Assembly (NCBI RefSeq): GCF_900114535.1
Contig: NZ_FOTK01000005.1
Location: 62,001 to 126,000 of the forward strand
Direction: 5' to 3'
DNA: 64,000 bases
Source: Methylobacterium pseudosasicola
Lineage (GTDB): Bacteria > Pseudomonadota > Alphaproteobacteria > Rhizobiales > Beijerinckiaceae
Shown: in pieces, positions 8,763 to 19,293 of the stretch
Layout of the letters: the number at the start of each line of letters is the position of its first letter
Numbering within the stretch: the first letter of the stretch is position 1
The notes under the pieces: model-generated
Database searches by the model: none
Told to the model about the DNA's origin: nothing
Seen by the model: the letters and a program-made list of their open reading frames with translations, nothing else
Program-made: the position numbers and the translations under genes

Positions 8763-11700
8763 CTACTCGGTATCGCGTGCGCGCGCCGTATCCAGGGCGG
8801 ACACGGGTCGCCGGCTCGCGTCGAAGGTATCGACGTAGTGGAGCTCCCCGCCGCCGACATCCCTGCCGACGCTCGCCAGCGCGCCGTCGGGGCCGGCCGT
8901 ATCGTCCACGCGCCAGAACGGGTGGACCATGACGTAGAACCTCTCGCCGCCTGCGTTCGTCCGCTCGCGGATGCCGGGCAAGCCGTCCCGCCCGAGCCGG
9001 ACCGGATGCCTGGCGGCGGCGTTGAGGTTGCACAGATCGTCGCGCACGTTCGTGGCCAAGCGGGGCCAATCCAGGAGTTCGACGTCGCGATCCCACCGTC
9101 CGTCGAGGCCGGAGCGGTATGCCGGATCCACGAGGGCGCGCAGGAAGCCGAGGCCGAGCCGCCAGTCCAGCAAGCCGTGGTACTGGCGGTTCCCGTAGCG
9201 CTGCATGCATCGATAGCAAGCCTGCGCGCAGTCGCTGCGATGCTCGGCGTCGCGGAACGCGCCCACGATCGGATCGTCCGCGATGTCGAGCATGGATCTG
9301 ACCAAGCGGACGATCGTCGGCGTGCCGTCGAGCTCCTCTTCGGCCAGCCGCCTACAGAAGCCGGCCCCGTTCACCAGGTTGTCGGCGATCTGGATCATGG
9401 GCAAGCCACCACGGACGCGAGGCTCCAGCGCCTCGAATTCATCCGGGTCGATGTCCAGCTCCAGGGACGCCCGTTGGAGCAGCAGCTGCGTGGCGCTGAT
9501 GGCCGCCGAGCGGATCGCCGCTCGGTTCGGGGTCCGCCCGATGGCGCCCAACCGCAGACCGCGGGGGATCGCCCGCAGTTCTAGGTACAGTGCTTCCGTC
9601 GGTTTCACGGACAACAGACGGATGCCCACCTCCGGGTCCTCGTCCGCCTCGGTCCAACGCTCGCGCCGAGAAGACACCTCCTTCAGTACGAACTGGTTTT
9701 CGAGCGGCGGCCCCTTCGCGATCACGCCGCGCGGCATGAAGAGGGAGTTCTGCGTCGCTCGCTGGACCGCATATCCCCCGGTCGGGTTGGCGACGTCCGG
9801 CGGTGGACCATCGTTCATCCTGAGGACCGAGGCTCCCGAACCGGCGTGGATGGACAGGTTCGTGCCCTCGACGGCCTGCACGTCCACGTTGCGGATCTCG
9901 GCGGCGACCACCCGGCGAGGAGGGGGCGCGACCTCGTCGTCGTCCCGCGGATCCTCGGGCCGGAACGTCGTCCTGAAGCCCGAGGGGATGTGATAGGCCG
10001 TCGCGTTGGCCCGTTCGACGTCGGCGCCGCAGTCGCCGCATTCGAACGGGTCGATACGCACCGAGTCGTGCAACGTCCGACCGCGGCAACCCGGACATTC
10101 CGCGATGGCGCGTTCCGCATCGTACCACAACCGCGAGACCGGGATCTTCGGAACGAACTTGCCGTGGACCGCGGGGGGTAGCAGGCTACCGGTGAAGCCG
10201 ACGGCCCGGTGGACCTGCTTGTCGCGGGTGAGCGTCTGCCCCGGCGAGAACTCGTAGATCGCGACGTCGAGGTCGCGATCCACCCCGTCCCAGGCCAGCC
10301 GGCCCCGTCCGGCCTTCTTGAGACCGAGATAGAGGTTCCTGACCCGGGTGGGCATCCCGTACATCGGGAACAGGCCCTTCTCGGCGAGGAATTGCGCCAG
10401 GCCGGCATCAAAATCGACCCCGCCCACGGCCTCGGCCATGACCTCGGCCATGACGGTCGTCGTCGAGCAGGCAGCGACGAGCGCCTCCGCCCGCCCCGGA
10501 ATACCCCGACCGATCACCGACGCGAAATCGTCGCGCGTCCCCGTCGTGCCGTCGAGCGCCATCCGCAAGGCATCCGGCCACGGCGAGCCGACAGCGTAGA
10601 ACAGGGCGGCCGGCATGAACTCGCCGTGCGGATCGGATTTGGCGTCGTCGCCGGGCCAGTTCGCGCCCGCCGCGTCCCGCAACCGGTCGAAAGCCTTCAG
10701 GAGCCACACCTTGCGCACCAAGCGCGATGGGATGTCGACATGGTCCACGGCCAGGAAGGGGGGCGGGGGCTGATCGCCCGTGATGGCCTCGGGCGAGCGG
10801 AAGTAGTGCAGGTCGTGGCTTCGGCTCCGGCAGAGCGTCACGACCACGGAGTAGGCTTGCCCGCGACGGCCGGCGCGCCCGACGCGCTGCTGGTAGTTGA
10901 AGCGCTGCGGGGGCATGTTCGCCTGGTAGACCGCCTGCAACGCGCCGATATCGATGCCGACCTCCATCGTCGTAGTTACCGACAACAGGTCGATCTCCGA
11001 AGCGGACCTGTTCAGGTCCCGGTCGACCTGCGAGCCGTCCGCGACGAAGATGCCCTTGAAGCGACGCAGCCGATCGGCCGGGCTGCCGGTCTGTCCGGTG
11101 AGCTCCTCGCACCTCAGGCGGAAGCCCGACACCCCCTCCTTCTTGCCGCGGACGATGCGCCCCGCGAGGAAGTTGTCCTTCCACAGCGTCTCGACCTTGC
11201 CCGTCGCGACCGCATCCAACGGGTCCCGGCAACGCGTGCAGAAGCCGACGCCACGATGCAGGTGTACACGGGAGCACTTCTCGCAACGCCAGTAGTCGTG
11301 ATCGGGCTTCGTCATGCGCACGCCGAGACGGGCGGCATCGATCCTGCCCTCGGCGTGTTTCAGTTCGCGCAGCCGCCCCAGGACGTCTGCGACCTCGCGA
11401 TCGGGATCGGTCGGGCGTACCGCCTTGGCCAGCGCGTAGACCCTGTTACCCTTCGGGACTGCATCGATCCACGGATGGTACTCGTCCGACATGTATCGGT
11501 TCGACGAGACCCTGTAGGCGTCCCCGAACACCCTGAGCCACGCGTCGAGGCGGTCGGCATCGTCAGGTACGACATCGGTGAACAGCGTCGGGTAGCCCAG
11601 ACCCGTCTCCTCCAAGGCGAAGTATGATCGCGAGAACAGCACCTCGTCGATGTGCGGATCCTGCTTGTCGACGATCTCGACGCGGGCGGCCTGGATCTCG

Positions 11701-14630
11701 TCGTCCACGGTGCCGCCGCTGCGCCAGATCAGACGACCGCTCTCGCGCTCGAACAGCTCGGGCCAGTCGAAACGACCGTAACGCTTCACGCCGACCTCGT
11801 CGGTCGGATGGACGCCGAGACGAAGCATCTCCTGGAGCATCGGGCTGGTGGAATGCCCGGCCGTCGCGATTCGTTGCTCGACGATATTGCGCAGCGGGAC
11901 GCGGTCCTTGCCCGACGATGCCTTGAGGGCACGGATCTGCGCCAGCGTCGTGTCCATCAAGTCGAGCTCGTCCTCCTCCTCGTACTTTCGCATGAGCTTG
12001 CGCAGTCGGGCGATCTCCGCGGCGTTGTCGGCCGCGTTGGTGACGCGGTCGGCGAGCTCCATGATCATGAGCCGGCGGAGATCCTGATAGTGGGATCTCT
12101 CGATCTCCATGGCCGCCTTGGCCGCATCCTGCCGGCTGTCCGAGAAGGCCACGGCCTTGGCCAACGACCCGCTCGCGTGCAGGACCTCGAACATCTCGGT
12201 GGCGAGCAGCTGGGAGGTCTTGTTGAAACCGGACCGGAAGCTCCGGATCGGCGAGAACCGCGGCTTCTTACGTGGCGAGTAGTTGATGCCGCATGCCGGA
12301 CAACAGTCAGGTCCGGCCGTCCCCGGGGACGTCAGAACTCGCTTGTGCGACCTCTGGGGCCTGGCGCAGTGGAACAGGCGACCAGGCACCAGCGCTGCGT
12401 CGGCCGTGGCGGGCAACCCGGGCCGCACGACGCCGGTGCTCGTATCAAGCGTACTGTCGACCCAGGCCTCGTTGTCCCCGCAGTCCGCCGGCGCCTTGGT
12501 GGATGGCCAGAAGACGGCGAACTCGGCGTAGCTCAGCTGCTCGTAATGTCCGACGCCTCCCGCTTCGGGAAGGGCGCCCAGGTCGGGCGCCGACGGAAGC
12601 AGCTCTATCTCCGAGGCGCCGTTGGACTGTACGCCCCGCATGCCTCCCGCGAAGGTCTCGCCGCAGGCCTCGCAGTAGACCAGCTCGAACTTGCGTCTGT
12701 GGCGCTCCCCGACCGTGGTGTAGGTCAGTCCCCTGTCGACGGATACGCCGCGGTAGTCGACCGCCCCGCCCGAGACATCGAACTCGGGCGTCGCGAAGAG
12801 CCCTTCGATGCTACGGACGAACTGGTGCATGCGGAAACTCGGCGTCCGCTCGTCGGGCTTCACCCCGAAGAGCTTTTCCATGACATCGCCGACGCCGCGC
12901 ATCAGGGCCAGCCCCCGCATGGCCGTCCGCTCGTCGGGCCCCGAAGCGCCGAACAACCGCGTCGCGATGGTCGCGACGGACGTGGCTCGCACGGCAATCG
13001 GCTCGCCGTCCTTCGAGGTCCTGCAGGCCCAGACGATCGCACCCGCCGCGGCCTCGACCCCGCGCGCGAGCACTTCCTCGAAAGCGCTCGGCTCCTCGCC
13101 CCCCGCGATCGCCAGGAGGCAATCGGTGAAGGCGCGACGGAAGTCCGGCGTGTCGACGACCGTCCGAACTAGCTCTCCGCCGCCCGGGAGGGCCGCCAGC
13201 AGGGCGATGAACGGCGCGGTGGCCAGCGAGCCCATCGCCGGTTCGGGCGGCAGAACCTGCTGTCCCGGGACGATGCATTCGGCCCAGCGTTCCCGCTCCA
13301 GGAAGCCGTCGGAGCCGGCGCGGTCGTAGGTGCCGAAGGGGCCGAAGAAGGCGTCGAGGTACTTCAGGCTCCTATCCCCCTGCTCGCCCACCGTGGGGAG
13401 GGAGGCGCTCGACGCGAGGATCCTGAGCTTGTGACGCGTCTCGGGTGAATGGAGGCCCAGCCGGTGTATCAAGCTCCGGATGAGGCCGGCGGTCTCGGTC
13501 CCGGCGGACCCGCGGATGAGATGGAGCTCGTCCAGAACGAGGTAGAAGTACGCGTCGGGGTCCGTTTCGAGCCATTCCCGCGTCCGGTCGAAGATCCGTG
13601 CCTCGACCTCGCGTGCCAGCATGGTCCCCAGCATCGACGAGTTGGTCACGAGGATGTCGGGCGGGTCCGCCTGCATGTCCCACCGCGAGAGCATCTCAGA
13701 GCCGTCGGTGGAGGGAAACAGGTAGCGCGTCGGCTCGGGCTTGCCGTCGTTGTCCCGATCGTGCCTGCACGCCTGGACGTGCCCGTCCTCGAACTCCTTC
13801 ATCGCCTCGGCGAGTTCGGCGATCTTGCGTTCCCGCCGCTTCTTCTGGTCCTTGGTATCTGCGCGACGGGGGTGGTCGAGGAAGCCGGTCACAGGCGTCG
13901 CGCCGGTGTACCGCCCGAAGAAGATCCTGTTCCCGCCGAGGCGGCGATCCATTGAGGCGCGTGCCTCGGGGGAATCGAGCGTGCGCCTCAAACGCGTCAT
14001 CTGGTCCTCGACCAGTGCGTTCATCGGATACAGCACGAGGGCGCGAAGGGCCTTCGGGCGTCCCTTGGGCTCGCCGGCACGCTTGCTCGCGAACCGGTCC
14101 TCGTGATCGCGCCACCAACGTCCTCGAAGGTAGCCGGGTGGCGCCTTCGGCCAGCCGACGGCTTCCTCCGTCAACGCCGCGATGACCGGCAGCATGAACG
14201 ACTCGGTCTTTCCCGACCCCGTACCCGACGTGACGATGCCAGGCAGGCCCGGCTTCGTGCCGCGGGCCAGCATGCGCATCTGGTGCTCGTAGGGCTTGAA
14301 CAGGCTTTCCCGGGCAATGTCGCCGTTCTCCGTGTCCCTGCCGGGGAACAGGCCGGACAGGACGAGCTCGACGAAGGCGGCGCGGGCGTCGCGGCCCATA
14401 TGGCCGATCGGGTTGCCGTCCCAGTCCTCCATCAGACGTTCGATGGGGTAGTCGCAGGCACGATAGCGTGGCACTGGTTCGAGCAAAGGCTCGGTCGCCA
14501 GGGTTCCCGGCGACGACATCAGTGCGCGACGGGCGGCCGAAAGTCCGGGCTGCCTGATACGGTAGGCGGTGTCGAGGTAAGTCAGGAAGAAGTCGCGAAG
14601 CCGTTCGAATGAGCCGATCGGATCGATCAT
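8763..14630 (-). CDS. druE: Giant DEAH-box helicase with DUF1998 end (DruE-like)
   Basis: A 1955-residue SF2 helicase. Walker A SGTGSGKT is at residues 135-142, the DEAH-box variant DELH at 367-370, and LASSASLPT (motif III) about 60 residues later. The second RecA lobe ends with QRVGRAGRRGQ (motif VI). Several Cys pairs (CEACG, CEKC...CTRC, CPGC...CGDC) suggest zinc ribbons. Near the C-terminus CAQACYRCMQRYGN and LLDWRLGLGFLRAL match DUF1998. Size and domain order fit DruE of Druantia. Its ATG overlaps the stop of the upstream gene (ATGA), so synthesis is coupled. The alternative, a fused DISARM DrmA-DrmB, seems less likely. Confidence 0.82.
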   Translation of the reverse strand: MIDPIGSFERLRDFFLTYLDTAYRIRQPGLSAARRALMSSPGTLATEPLLEPVPRYRACDYPIERLMEDWDGNPIGHMGRDARAAFVELVLSGLFPGRDTENGDIARESLFKPYEHQMRMLARGTKPGLPGIVTSGTGSGKTESFMLPVIAALTEEAVGWPKAPPGYLRGRWWRDHEDRFASKRAGEPKGRPKALRALVLYPMNALVEDQMTRLRRTLDSPEARASMDRRLGGNRIFFGRYTGATPVTGFLDHPRRADTKDQKKRRERKIAELAEAMKEFEDGHVQACRHDRDNDGKPEPTRYLFPSTDGSEMLSRWDMQADPPDILVTNSSMLGTMLAREVEARIFDRTREWLETDPDAYFYLVLDELHLIRGSAGTETAGLIRSLIHRLGLHSPETRHKLRILASSASLPTVGEQGDRSLKYLDAFFGPFGTYDRAGSDGFLERERWAECIVPGQQVLPPEPAMGSLATAPFIALLAALPGGGELVRTVVDTPDFRRAFTDCLLAIAGGEEPSAFEEVLARGVEAAAGAIVWACRTSKDGEPIAVRATSVATIATRLFGASGPDERTAMRGLALMRGVGDVMEKLFGVKPDERTPSFRMHQFVRSIEGLFATPEFDVSGGAVDYRGVSVDRGLTYTTVGERHRRKFELVYCEACGETFAGGMRGVQSNGASEIELLPSAPDLGALPEAGGVGHYEQLSYAEFAVFWPSTKAPADCGDNEAWVDSTLDTSTGVVRPGLPATADAALVPGRLFHCARPQRSHKRVLTSPGTAGPDCCPACGINYSPRKKPRFSPIRSFRSGFNKTSQLLATEMFEVLHASGSLAKAVAFSDSRQDAAKAAMEIERSHYQDLRRLMIMELADRVTNAADNAAEIARLRKLMRKYEEEDELDLMDTTLAQIRALKASSGKDRVPLRNIVEQRIATAGHSTSPMLQEMLRLGVHPTDEVGVKRYGRFDWPELFERESGRLIWRSGGTVDDEIQAARVEIVDKQDPHIDEVLFSRSYFALEETGLGYPTLFTDVVPDDADRLDAWLRVFGDAYRVSSNRYMSDEYHPWIDAVPKGNRVYALAKAVRPTDPDREVADVLGRLRELKHAEGRIDAARLGVRMTKPDHDYWRCEKCSRVHLHRGVGFCTRCRDPLDAVATGKVETLWKDNFLAGRIVRGKKEGVSGFRLRCEELTGQTGSPADRLRRFKGIFVADGSQVDRDLNRSASEIDLLSVTTTMEVGIDIGALQAVYQANMPPQRFNYQQRVGRAGRRGQAYSVVVTLCRSRSHDLHYFRSPEAITGDQPPPPFLAVDHVDIPSRLVRKVWLLKAFDRLRDAAGANWPGDDAKSDPHGEFMPAALFYAVGSPWPDALRMALDGTTGTRDDFASVIGRGIPGRAEALVAACSTTTVMAEVMAEAVGGVDFDAGLAQFLAEKGLFPMYGMPTRVRNLYLGLKKAGRGRLAWDGVDRDLDVAIYEFSPGQTLTRDKQVHRAVGFTGSLLPPAVHGKFVPKIPVSRLWYDAERAIAECPGCRGRTLHDSVRIDPFECGDCGADVERANATAYHIPSGFRTTFRPEDPRDDDEVAPPPRRVVAAEIRNVDVQAVEGTNLSIHAGSGASVLRMNDGPPPDVANPTGGYAVQRATQNSLFMPRGVIAKGPPLENQFVLKEVSSRRERWTEADEDPEVGIRLLSVKPTEALYLELRAIPRGLRLGAIGRTPNRAAIRSAAISATQLLLQRASLELDIDPDEFEALEPRVRGGLPMIQIADNLVNGAGFCRRLAEEELDGTPTIVRLVRSMLDIADDPIVGAFRDAEHRSDCAQACYRCMQRYGNRQYHGLLDWRLGLGFLRALVDPAYRSGLDGRWDRDVELLDWPRLATNVRDDLCNLNAAARHPVRLGRDGLPGIRERTNAGGERFYVMVHPFWRVDDTAGPDGALASVGRDVGGGELHYVDTFDASRRPVSALDTARARDTE

Positions 14631-16675
14631 GACGACTTTTCCTTCCTCTCGTTCGTCGCGTTCAAGGGGATGACGCGCCCGTCGGCGTCGGATCGGTGCG
14701 CCGGGCGGTCCGCCGGGGCGACCGTTCCCGCCGCGAACTCGCAGGCCGCCGAATGGTCGAGCCAAACCCGCGACGCCAAGTAGACATCCATCAGCCGTCG
14801 GCCGAGATCGCCCCCGCCACCGATGGCCGACAGCCTTTCGAAAAGCGACTCACGCTCGTCGGGAGAAAGTGTGGGGCGGCTGGGCGGAACGAGCCTGCAC
14901 GCCTCGGGCAATTCACGACCGCGCAGGGCGGCGAGGTAGGCCCTGCGCCCGGCGTGACAGGACACCCGCGTCGCGAGGTCGTCGCCACGCGTCTTGGCCG
15001 TCTCGTTGTCCGTCACGGTGGCGATCACCAGCAGGTTCGACGGTCTGCCGCCGCGATACAGCGAGCGGAACCGCGGAAACCAGTCCGACAGAGAAGCGCG
15101 ATCGAGGTCGTCCAGACAGAGGAGGACGAAGCGATCCGGTACGGTCGACGCGGCCCGCCAGGCCTTCGCGAAGACCGTCTGTTCACCCGAGCCCGGGCGC
15201 CGCCAGACGTCGTCCGGGCCCAGGATGGTCGGATCGAGGGGCATTCGCGCCACCTCGCCGCCAGCGACGAGGTCGGCGTAGCAGCGAATAGCGATCTCGA
15301 CCGAATCCCCGAACAACGTCGGAATTTCGCCCGCCCGGCAGAGTACGTCCAGCGTTCGCAGCACCTCCACCGACAGTCCGAGCCCCTTGGCTCTCTCCTC
15401 GGCTGCGGCGACGAATTCGACGGGCGGCAGCGCCCGGTCGTGCCGGGTCGATGCCGATGCCCACGGGGACGAGTCCCCGGTCGCCGCCGCGCCACCGGAT
15501 GGAGTACGCGAGCCGGCCAGTTCGGCCATCCGTTCGAGCGTCGACCCCGCTTCGCTGATCCGTTCCAGGTACGAACCGAGCCCTTCCCGCAACGACGCCA
15601 TGCCGGGTCCGGCCAACGCCTCGACCTGATGCAACGCCTCGGTCCGGGCCGCCAGGCGTCCGGTCACGTCGTCGAGTTCGCCGAGCACCGCGTCGCGCTC
15701 GGCGTAACGCTCCGCCAGCTCGCCCTCGATCTGGCTGGTGAGAGCGGGCCGGAGACGGGCCAATTCGCGGTCTCGTAGCTCGTCGAGGTCCGCCTCCGAC
15801 AATCGTGCGAGCGCCGAACGGATCTCTTGATGCCCATGAAGGGCATCCGCGATGTCGGCCAAGGCGGCACTGCCCGTCGTCAGCTTCGCGAGGAACTCGC
15901 CGAGCCGGTCGCGCAGCGCCTCGTTCGCGCCCGCTCGCTCGCCGATGACGTTGGCGTCGCGGTAGAAGGCATGCAACCTGACGAGCATCCGATCCGTGAC
16001 CTTGAAGTCGTCGGAGGCGGACGTGAAGGTGCCTGTCTTGCGAACCTTCCGGACGAGATACTGCAGGAACTCGGCGTCGGCCTGCCAGTTGACGCACCCG
16101 ACCGACCGCGCCGGCACGCGGCCGGGCAGTGCGAAGGCATGGTCGTCGACGACGAATTCGCGGAAACCACCCGTAGGCGTCGCGTACACCTCGATCCTGT
16201 CGGCCTCTTCCTGGAGGGCGAGGGTCCACCGGGCACCCGGACCGGATCGCTGGAGCCGCGGGAAGGTGACCTCGCCGTCGCCGATCGGTACCAGGACGCG
16301 AGGCTCCTCCTGAAGGTTCCTGTCGAGGCCGGTCTCCATCATGACCGTCCGTCGCGCGTCGGCGGTCGCGGACGCCAGCTCGCGTACCAACTCGAACGGC
16401 TCGTCGACCTCCGCGGTGATGAACCGATCGCGTCCACCGGGACGGTCGTTGCGAGTGATGGTGAAGAGCACGACGTAGCCCTTCGGCCGGCGGACGACCT
16501 TGGGGTCCACGCTGAAGACGTTGCCCTCGTCCGGGAAGCGCGCCGGCTCGACGCGCCGCCAACCGTCGGGGCGGGCGAGCGCCAGGGGAACGAGTCTCGC
16601 CACCCTAGGATCCTGGAACAGCGTCGTTCCGATGTAGATCTCTTTGCCGAGCAGGTCGGTCTCGCGCCTCAACAT
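14627..16675 (-). CDS. druG: Large coiled-coil protein with degenerate ATPase domain (DruG-like)
   Basis: The 682-residue product has no family I can name with certainty. Residues 290-385 look like coiled coil. Residues 440-560 resemble the second half of an AAA+/McrB-type domain: FVLLCLDDLDRA at 516-527 looks like Walker B and NLLVIATVTDNE at 547-558 like a sensor strand, but no GK(S/T) Walker A loop precedes them. The ATG at 16675 is 2 bp after the stop of the upstream gene. Name and role as DruG are inferred from operon position between putative druF and druE. Confidence 0.55.
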   Translation of the reverse strand: MLRRETDLLGKEIYIGTTLFQDPRVARLVPLALARPDGWRRVEPARFPDEGNVFSVDPKVVRRPKGYVVLFTITRNDRPGGRDRFITAEVDEPFELVRELASATADARRTVMMETGLDRNLQEEPRVLVPIGDGEVTFPRLQRSGPGARWTLALQEEADRIEVYATPTGGFREFVVDDHAFALPGRVPARSVGCVNWQADAEFLQYLVRKVRKTGTFTSASDDFKVTDRMLVRLHAFYRDANVIGERAGANEALRDRLGEFLAKLTTGSAALADIADALHGHQEIRSALARLSEADLDELRDRELARLRPALTSQIEGELAERYAERDAVLGELDDVTGRLAARTEALHQVEALAGPGMASLREGLGSYLERISEAGSTLERMAELAGSRTPSGGAAATGDSSPWASASTRHDRALPPVEFVAAAEERAKGLGLSVEVLRTLDVLCRAGEIPTLFGDSVEIAIRCYADLVAGGEVARMPLDPTILGPDDVWRRPGSGEQTVFAKAWRAASTVPDRFVLLCLDDLDRASLSDWFPRFRSLYRGGRPSNLLVIATVTDNETAKTRGDDLATRVSCHAGRRAYLAALRGRELPEACRLVPPSRPTLSPDERESLFERLSAIGGGGDLGRRLMDVYLASRVWLDHSAACEFAAGTVAPADRPAHRSDADGRVIPLNATNERKEKSS

Positions 16676-16677
16676 CG

Positions 16678-19293
16678 CTACGATCTCGCTGCGACGCCGG
16701 CCACGGCGCGTGCCCCGCCCGGACCGCGAGATCGACCGAGGGCGAGCGTCAGCAACGTCCGGTCTAGAGGCGAAGGTCCGCCCCCTACCCAATTCAGCGC
16801 AGGTCCCAGCCAGGCCTTCAACGACATCGCGTCCGTCGGTTCGCACTTTGCCACGTACCCGCGACCGTCGACGCCGAAATCGAGTCCTGGCCCGCAGCCG
16901 TTCCGTAGACGGAGGTAGCGGGCGACCGCCGACGGCAACGCCCCTTCGCCGGCCAATCTCGTGAGGCGCTTCTCGCGTCCGTCGAACGTGAATAGAGGTA
17001 TCCCGGCCGTTCGATGCGCCAGCACTATAGCCGCGTTCCTTCCATCCAGAAGTTGCACGATACTGCCATCAGCTACGATTCGATAGATGTCGGCGGCGCC
17101 GAGGCGAGCGGTCGCGAGCCTTTCGAGGACGACGTCGAACCGTTTTCCGTCGCCGTGACGCGTGAAACGGCCCCTGGCCCAGTCCCAAGTGGATCCGACG
17201 ATCCGTCGCTCGTCGCCGTACAGCGTGTCGTCGTACCGCAGCGGGGCTTCGATGGGCGGCAAGCTCGCAGCGGCTTCCACCAGCGGGAGCCCGACGGCCA
17301 TCGCCAACGCTTTGGGATCGGTCGTCTGCGCGCTCAAAGTCGGTATCGACCAATCCGCCTCGACCGAGCGCATCTCGACCGTGGCGGAGGTCGCCTCCGC
17401 GACATCGCGGAACTTCCTTTTCCACCCGGCCGCCGCGGCCCCCTCAAGCACCACCACCCCGGTGGATGGGAAGACGGTCAGGTATGGCGGGACGAGGTAC
17501 CAGCGTCGCGCCCGCCATCGCTTGGAGACGCGCGCCACCAGCCATCCGCTGTCGACGAGGAGGCGCAGGACGTCCCAACCCGCGAAACGGTCGGGCAAGC
17601 ACGTCCCGACGATCCCCACGACGTCGCGCTCGGCCCACCCGCCGGCTCCGGTCGCGTAAAGGGCTTCGAGCAAGTCCGCGAGGGCGTCGTCGAACCTGTT
17701 CTCGACGCGCTCGTGGATGACGCGAGCGACCGGGACGGGGGAGCAGCCTACGGGGGTCGGCTCCTCCGGCCGCCAGTCAGCCGCAAGCTCGTCGGCGGAC
17801 CGCCGCGCGTCGAGGCGTGCATCGGGCTCGAAGATCAGGGACGGTCGGGCCCTGACGACCCCTCTCTCGGACACTTCGAGACGCCAGACGCCCTCCAGGG
17901 GGTTCGAGCAATCCAAGGAGACGACCCCGTCCGCCAGGGAAACGTCGATCGTCCCGACGGTCGTCCCGACAGCGGAAATCGTGGCCGCGCATCCGGGCCC
18001 GACCGTAGCCTGTGGGAGGAACTTCGGTCGTCCGAGATACGCATCGTCCATCCGAACGCCGCCGCGGATCCGGACTCCGACCAGCTCCGATCGGTCCGGA
18101 CCGTGACCGCGCAGGGCCGCGAGAAGCGCATCTGCCCCCTCGCGCGATACCGGCGGGCCGAGCCCCCATGCGTAGTTGCCCTCAATGGTGACGGCGGTGC
18201 GACGGGCAGCGTCGGCGCGAAGCAACAGACGGACGTTGGCACCCTCGGGGGTTCGCTCCGCGCGCCAGACGCCCCAGGAGACCTCAGTGAAGGGTATCGC
18301 CCCCTCGGCATGGCAGCGACGAAGCGCGTGGGGCACCGATCGAACGTCGCCACCAAGGAGCGACAGCAGGTCGGGCAGGTCCAGTTCGATCGCCGGCCGC
18401 CCTGGCTCCTGGTCCGGTTCGACGGACAGCGCCCGTAAAACCTCCGGATCGTCGGTTCGGATGGAGTAGGAGGGAGAGCCGTCGAAGCCGGCGTGAAACT
18501 CGACATCGAAGGTGTGAGGATCCGTACGCGACGCCGGCCTCTCGCTCAGGCCTCGGATCGCGACCCAGAAGGGGTGATCCTCCAAGAGTCTGTCGCCGGC
18601 ACGAAACCGGGTGGAGAATTCATCGAACGCCCTGAGGAATCCCTGGGACCACGTGCGATCCGCGATCTCGCTCCTGACGGTGGCCACCACTCGACCGGGC
18701 GCCGGGGGGCGACCGGTCGCCAATCCGCCGAACAGGCGTTCCATGCGGCGGAGATCGGAGCGCGCCGGGAACGAGATCCGCAGCGAATGGCCGATCTGGG
18801 TCGCCGTCCCGGGGTCCGGCAGCGCGATCTGACGAATGGGCTGCCCGTTGCGGTGCCGGAACTCGCACCACCTCTGCGCACGCTCCCAAAGGCGGGCTAT
18901 ACCGCTCAACTCCGAGATGCCCCTGTCGAGCCCGAGGCGAAGCTGGAGGCGGTCCCTGAACCGGTCGGAGGCGGCGACGTTCGGCGACACGGACGCCACG
19001 TGGCACGTTAGGACGAGGTACGAGAACCATCCCATGACCGGGAGCCCGGCCGGCGCCGGCGCGACGTGACCGTCCCTGAGCGCCACGACGATCCTGGCGG
19101 GCGTGAAGATCCGGATGAAGGTTTCGAGAGCGGCTTCCGCATCCTCGTCCGGGCGGCCGAGCGCCCGGGCTATCTGCCTGCCGGAGGCGTCGAGGAACGC
19201 GAGCGGCAGGGAACCCTCGGGCCCGTCGGTTCCCAGATAGTGGCGCGTCAGCGCCACCTCGTGGGTCCAGAACGGGCTGGTCGGGACCGTCAT
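16678..19293 (-). CDS. druF: 871-residue unknown protein of the operon (DruF-like)
   Basis: Begins MTVPTSPFWTHEVALTRHYL at 19293; that ATG overlaps the methyltransferase stop (ATGA), which fixes the start and rejects a 196-residue Arg-rich upstream extension. I find no catalytic motif, signal peptide or membrane segment. The middle is rich in beta-type segments, and the part from about residue 560 contains winged-helix-like stretches (GWDVLRLLVDSGWLVARVS). Large methyltransferase-adjacent proteins of unknown fold occur in type II Druantia, and the position here matches DruF. Assignment rests on context only. Confidence 0.55.
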   Translation of the reverse strand: MTVPTSPFWTHEVALTRHYLGTDGPEGSLPLAFLDASGRQIARALGRPDEDAEAALETFIRIFTPARIVVALRDGHVAPAPAGLPVMGWFSYLVLTCHVASVSPNVAASDRFRDRLQLRLGLDRGISELSGIARLWERAQRWCEFRHRNGQPIRQIALPDPGTATQIGHSLRISFPARSDLRRMERLFGGLATGRPPAPGRVVATVRSEIADRTWSQGFLRAFDEFSTRFRAGDRLLEDHPFWVAIRGLSERPASRTDPHTFDVEFHAGFDGSPSYSIRTDDPEVLRALSVEPDQEPGRPAIELDLPDLLSLLGGDVRSVPHALRRCHAEGAIPFTEVSWGVWRAERTPEGANVRLLLRADAARRTAVTIEGNYAWGLGPPVSREGADALLAALRGHGPDRSELVGVRIRGGVRMDDAYLGRPKFLPQATVGPGCAATISAVGTTVGTIDVSLADGVVSLDCSNPLEGVWRLEVSERGVVRARPSLIFEPDARLDARRSADELAADWRPEEPTPVGCSPVPVARVIHERVENRFDDALADLLEALYATGAGGWAERDVVGIVGTCLPDRFAGWDVLRLLVDSGWLVARVSKRWRARRWYLVPPYLTVFPSTGVVVLEGAAAAGWKRKFRDVAEATSATVEMRSVEADWSIPTLSAQTTDPKALAMAVGLPLVEAAASLPPIEAPLRYDDTLYGDERRIVGSTWDWARGRFTRHGDGKRFDVVLERLATARLGAADIYRIVADGSIVQLLDGRNAAIVLAHRTAGIPLFTFDGREKRLTRLAGEGALPSAVARYLRLRNGCGPGLDFGVDGRGYVAKCEPTDAMSLKAWLGPALNWVGGGPSPLDRTLLTLALGRSRGPGGARAVAGVAARS

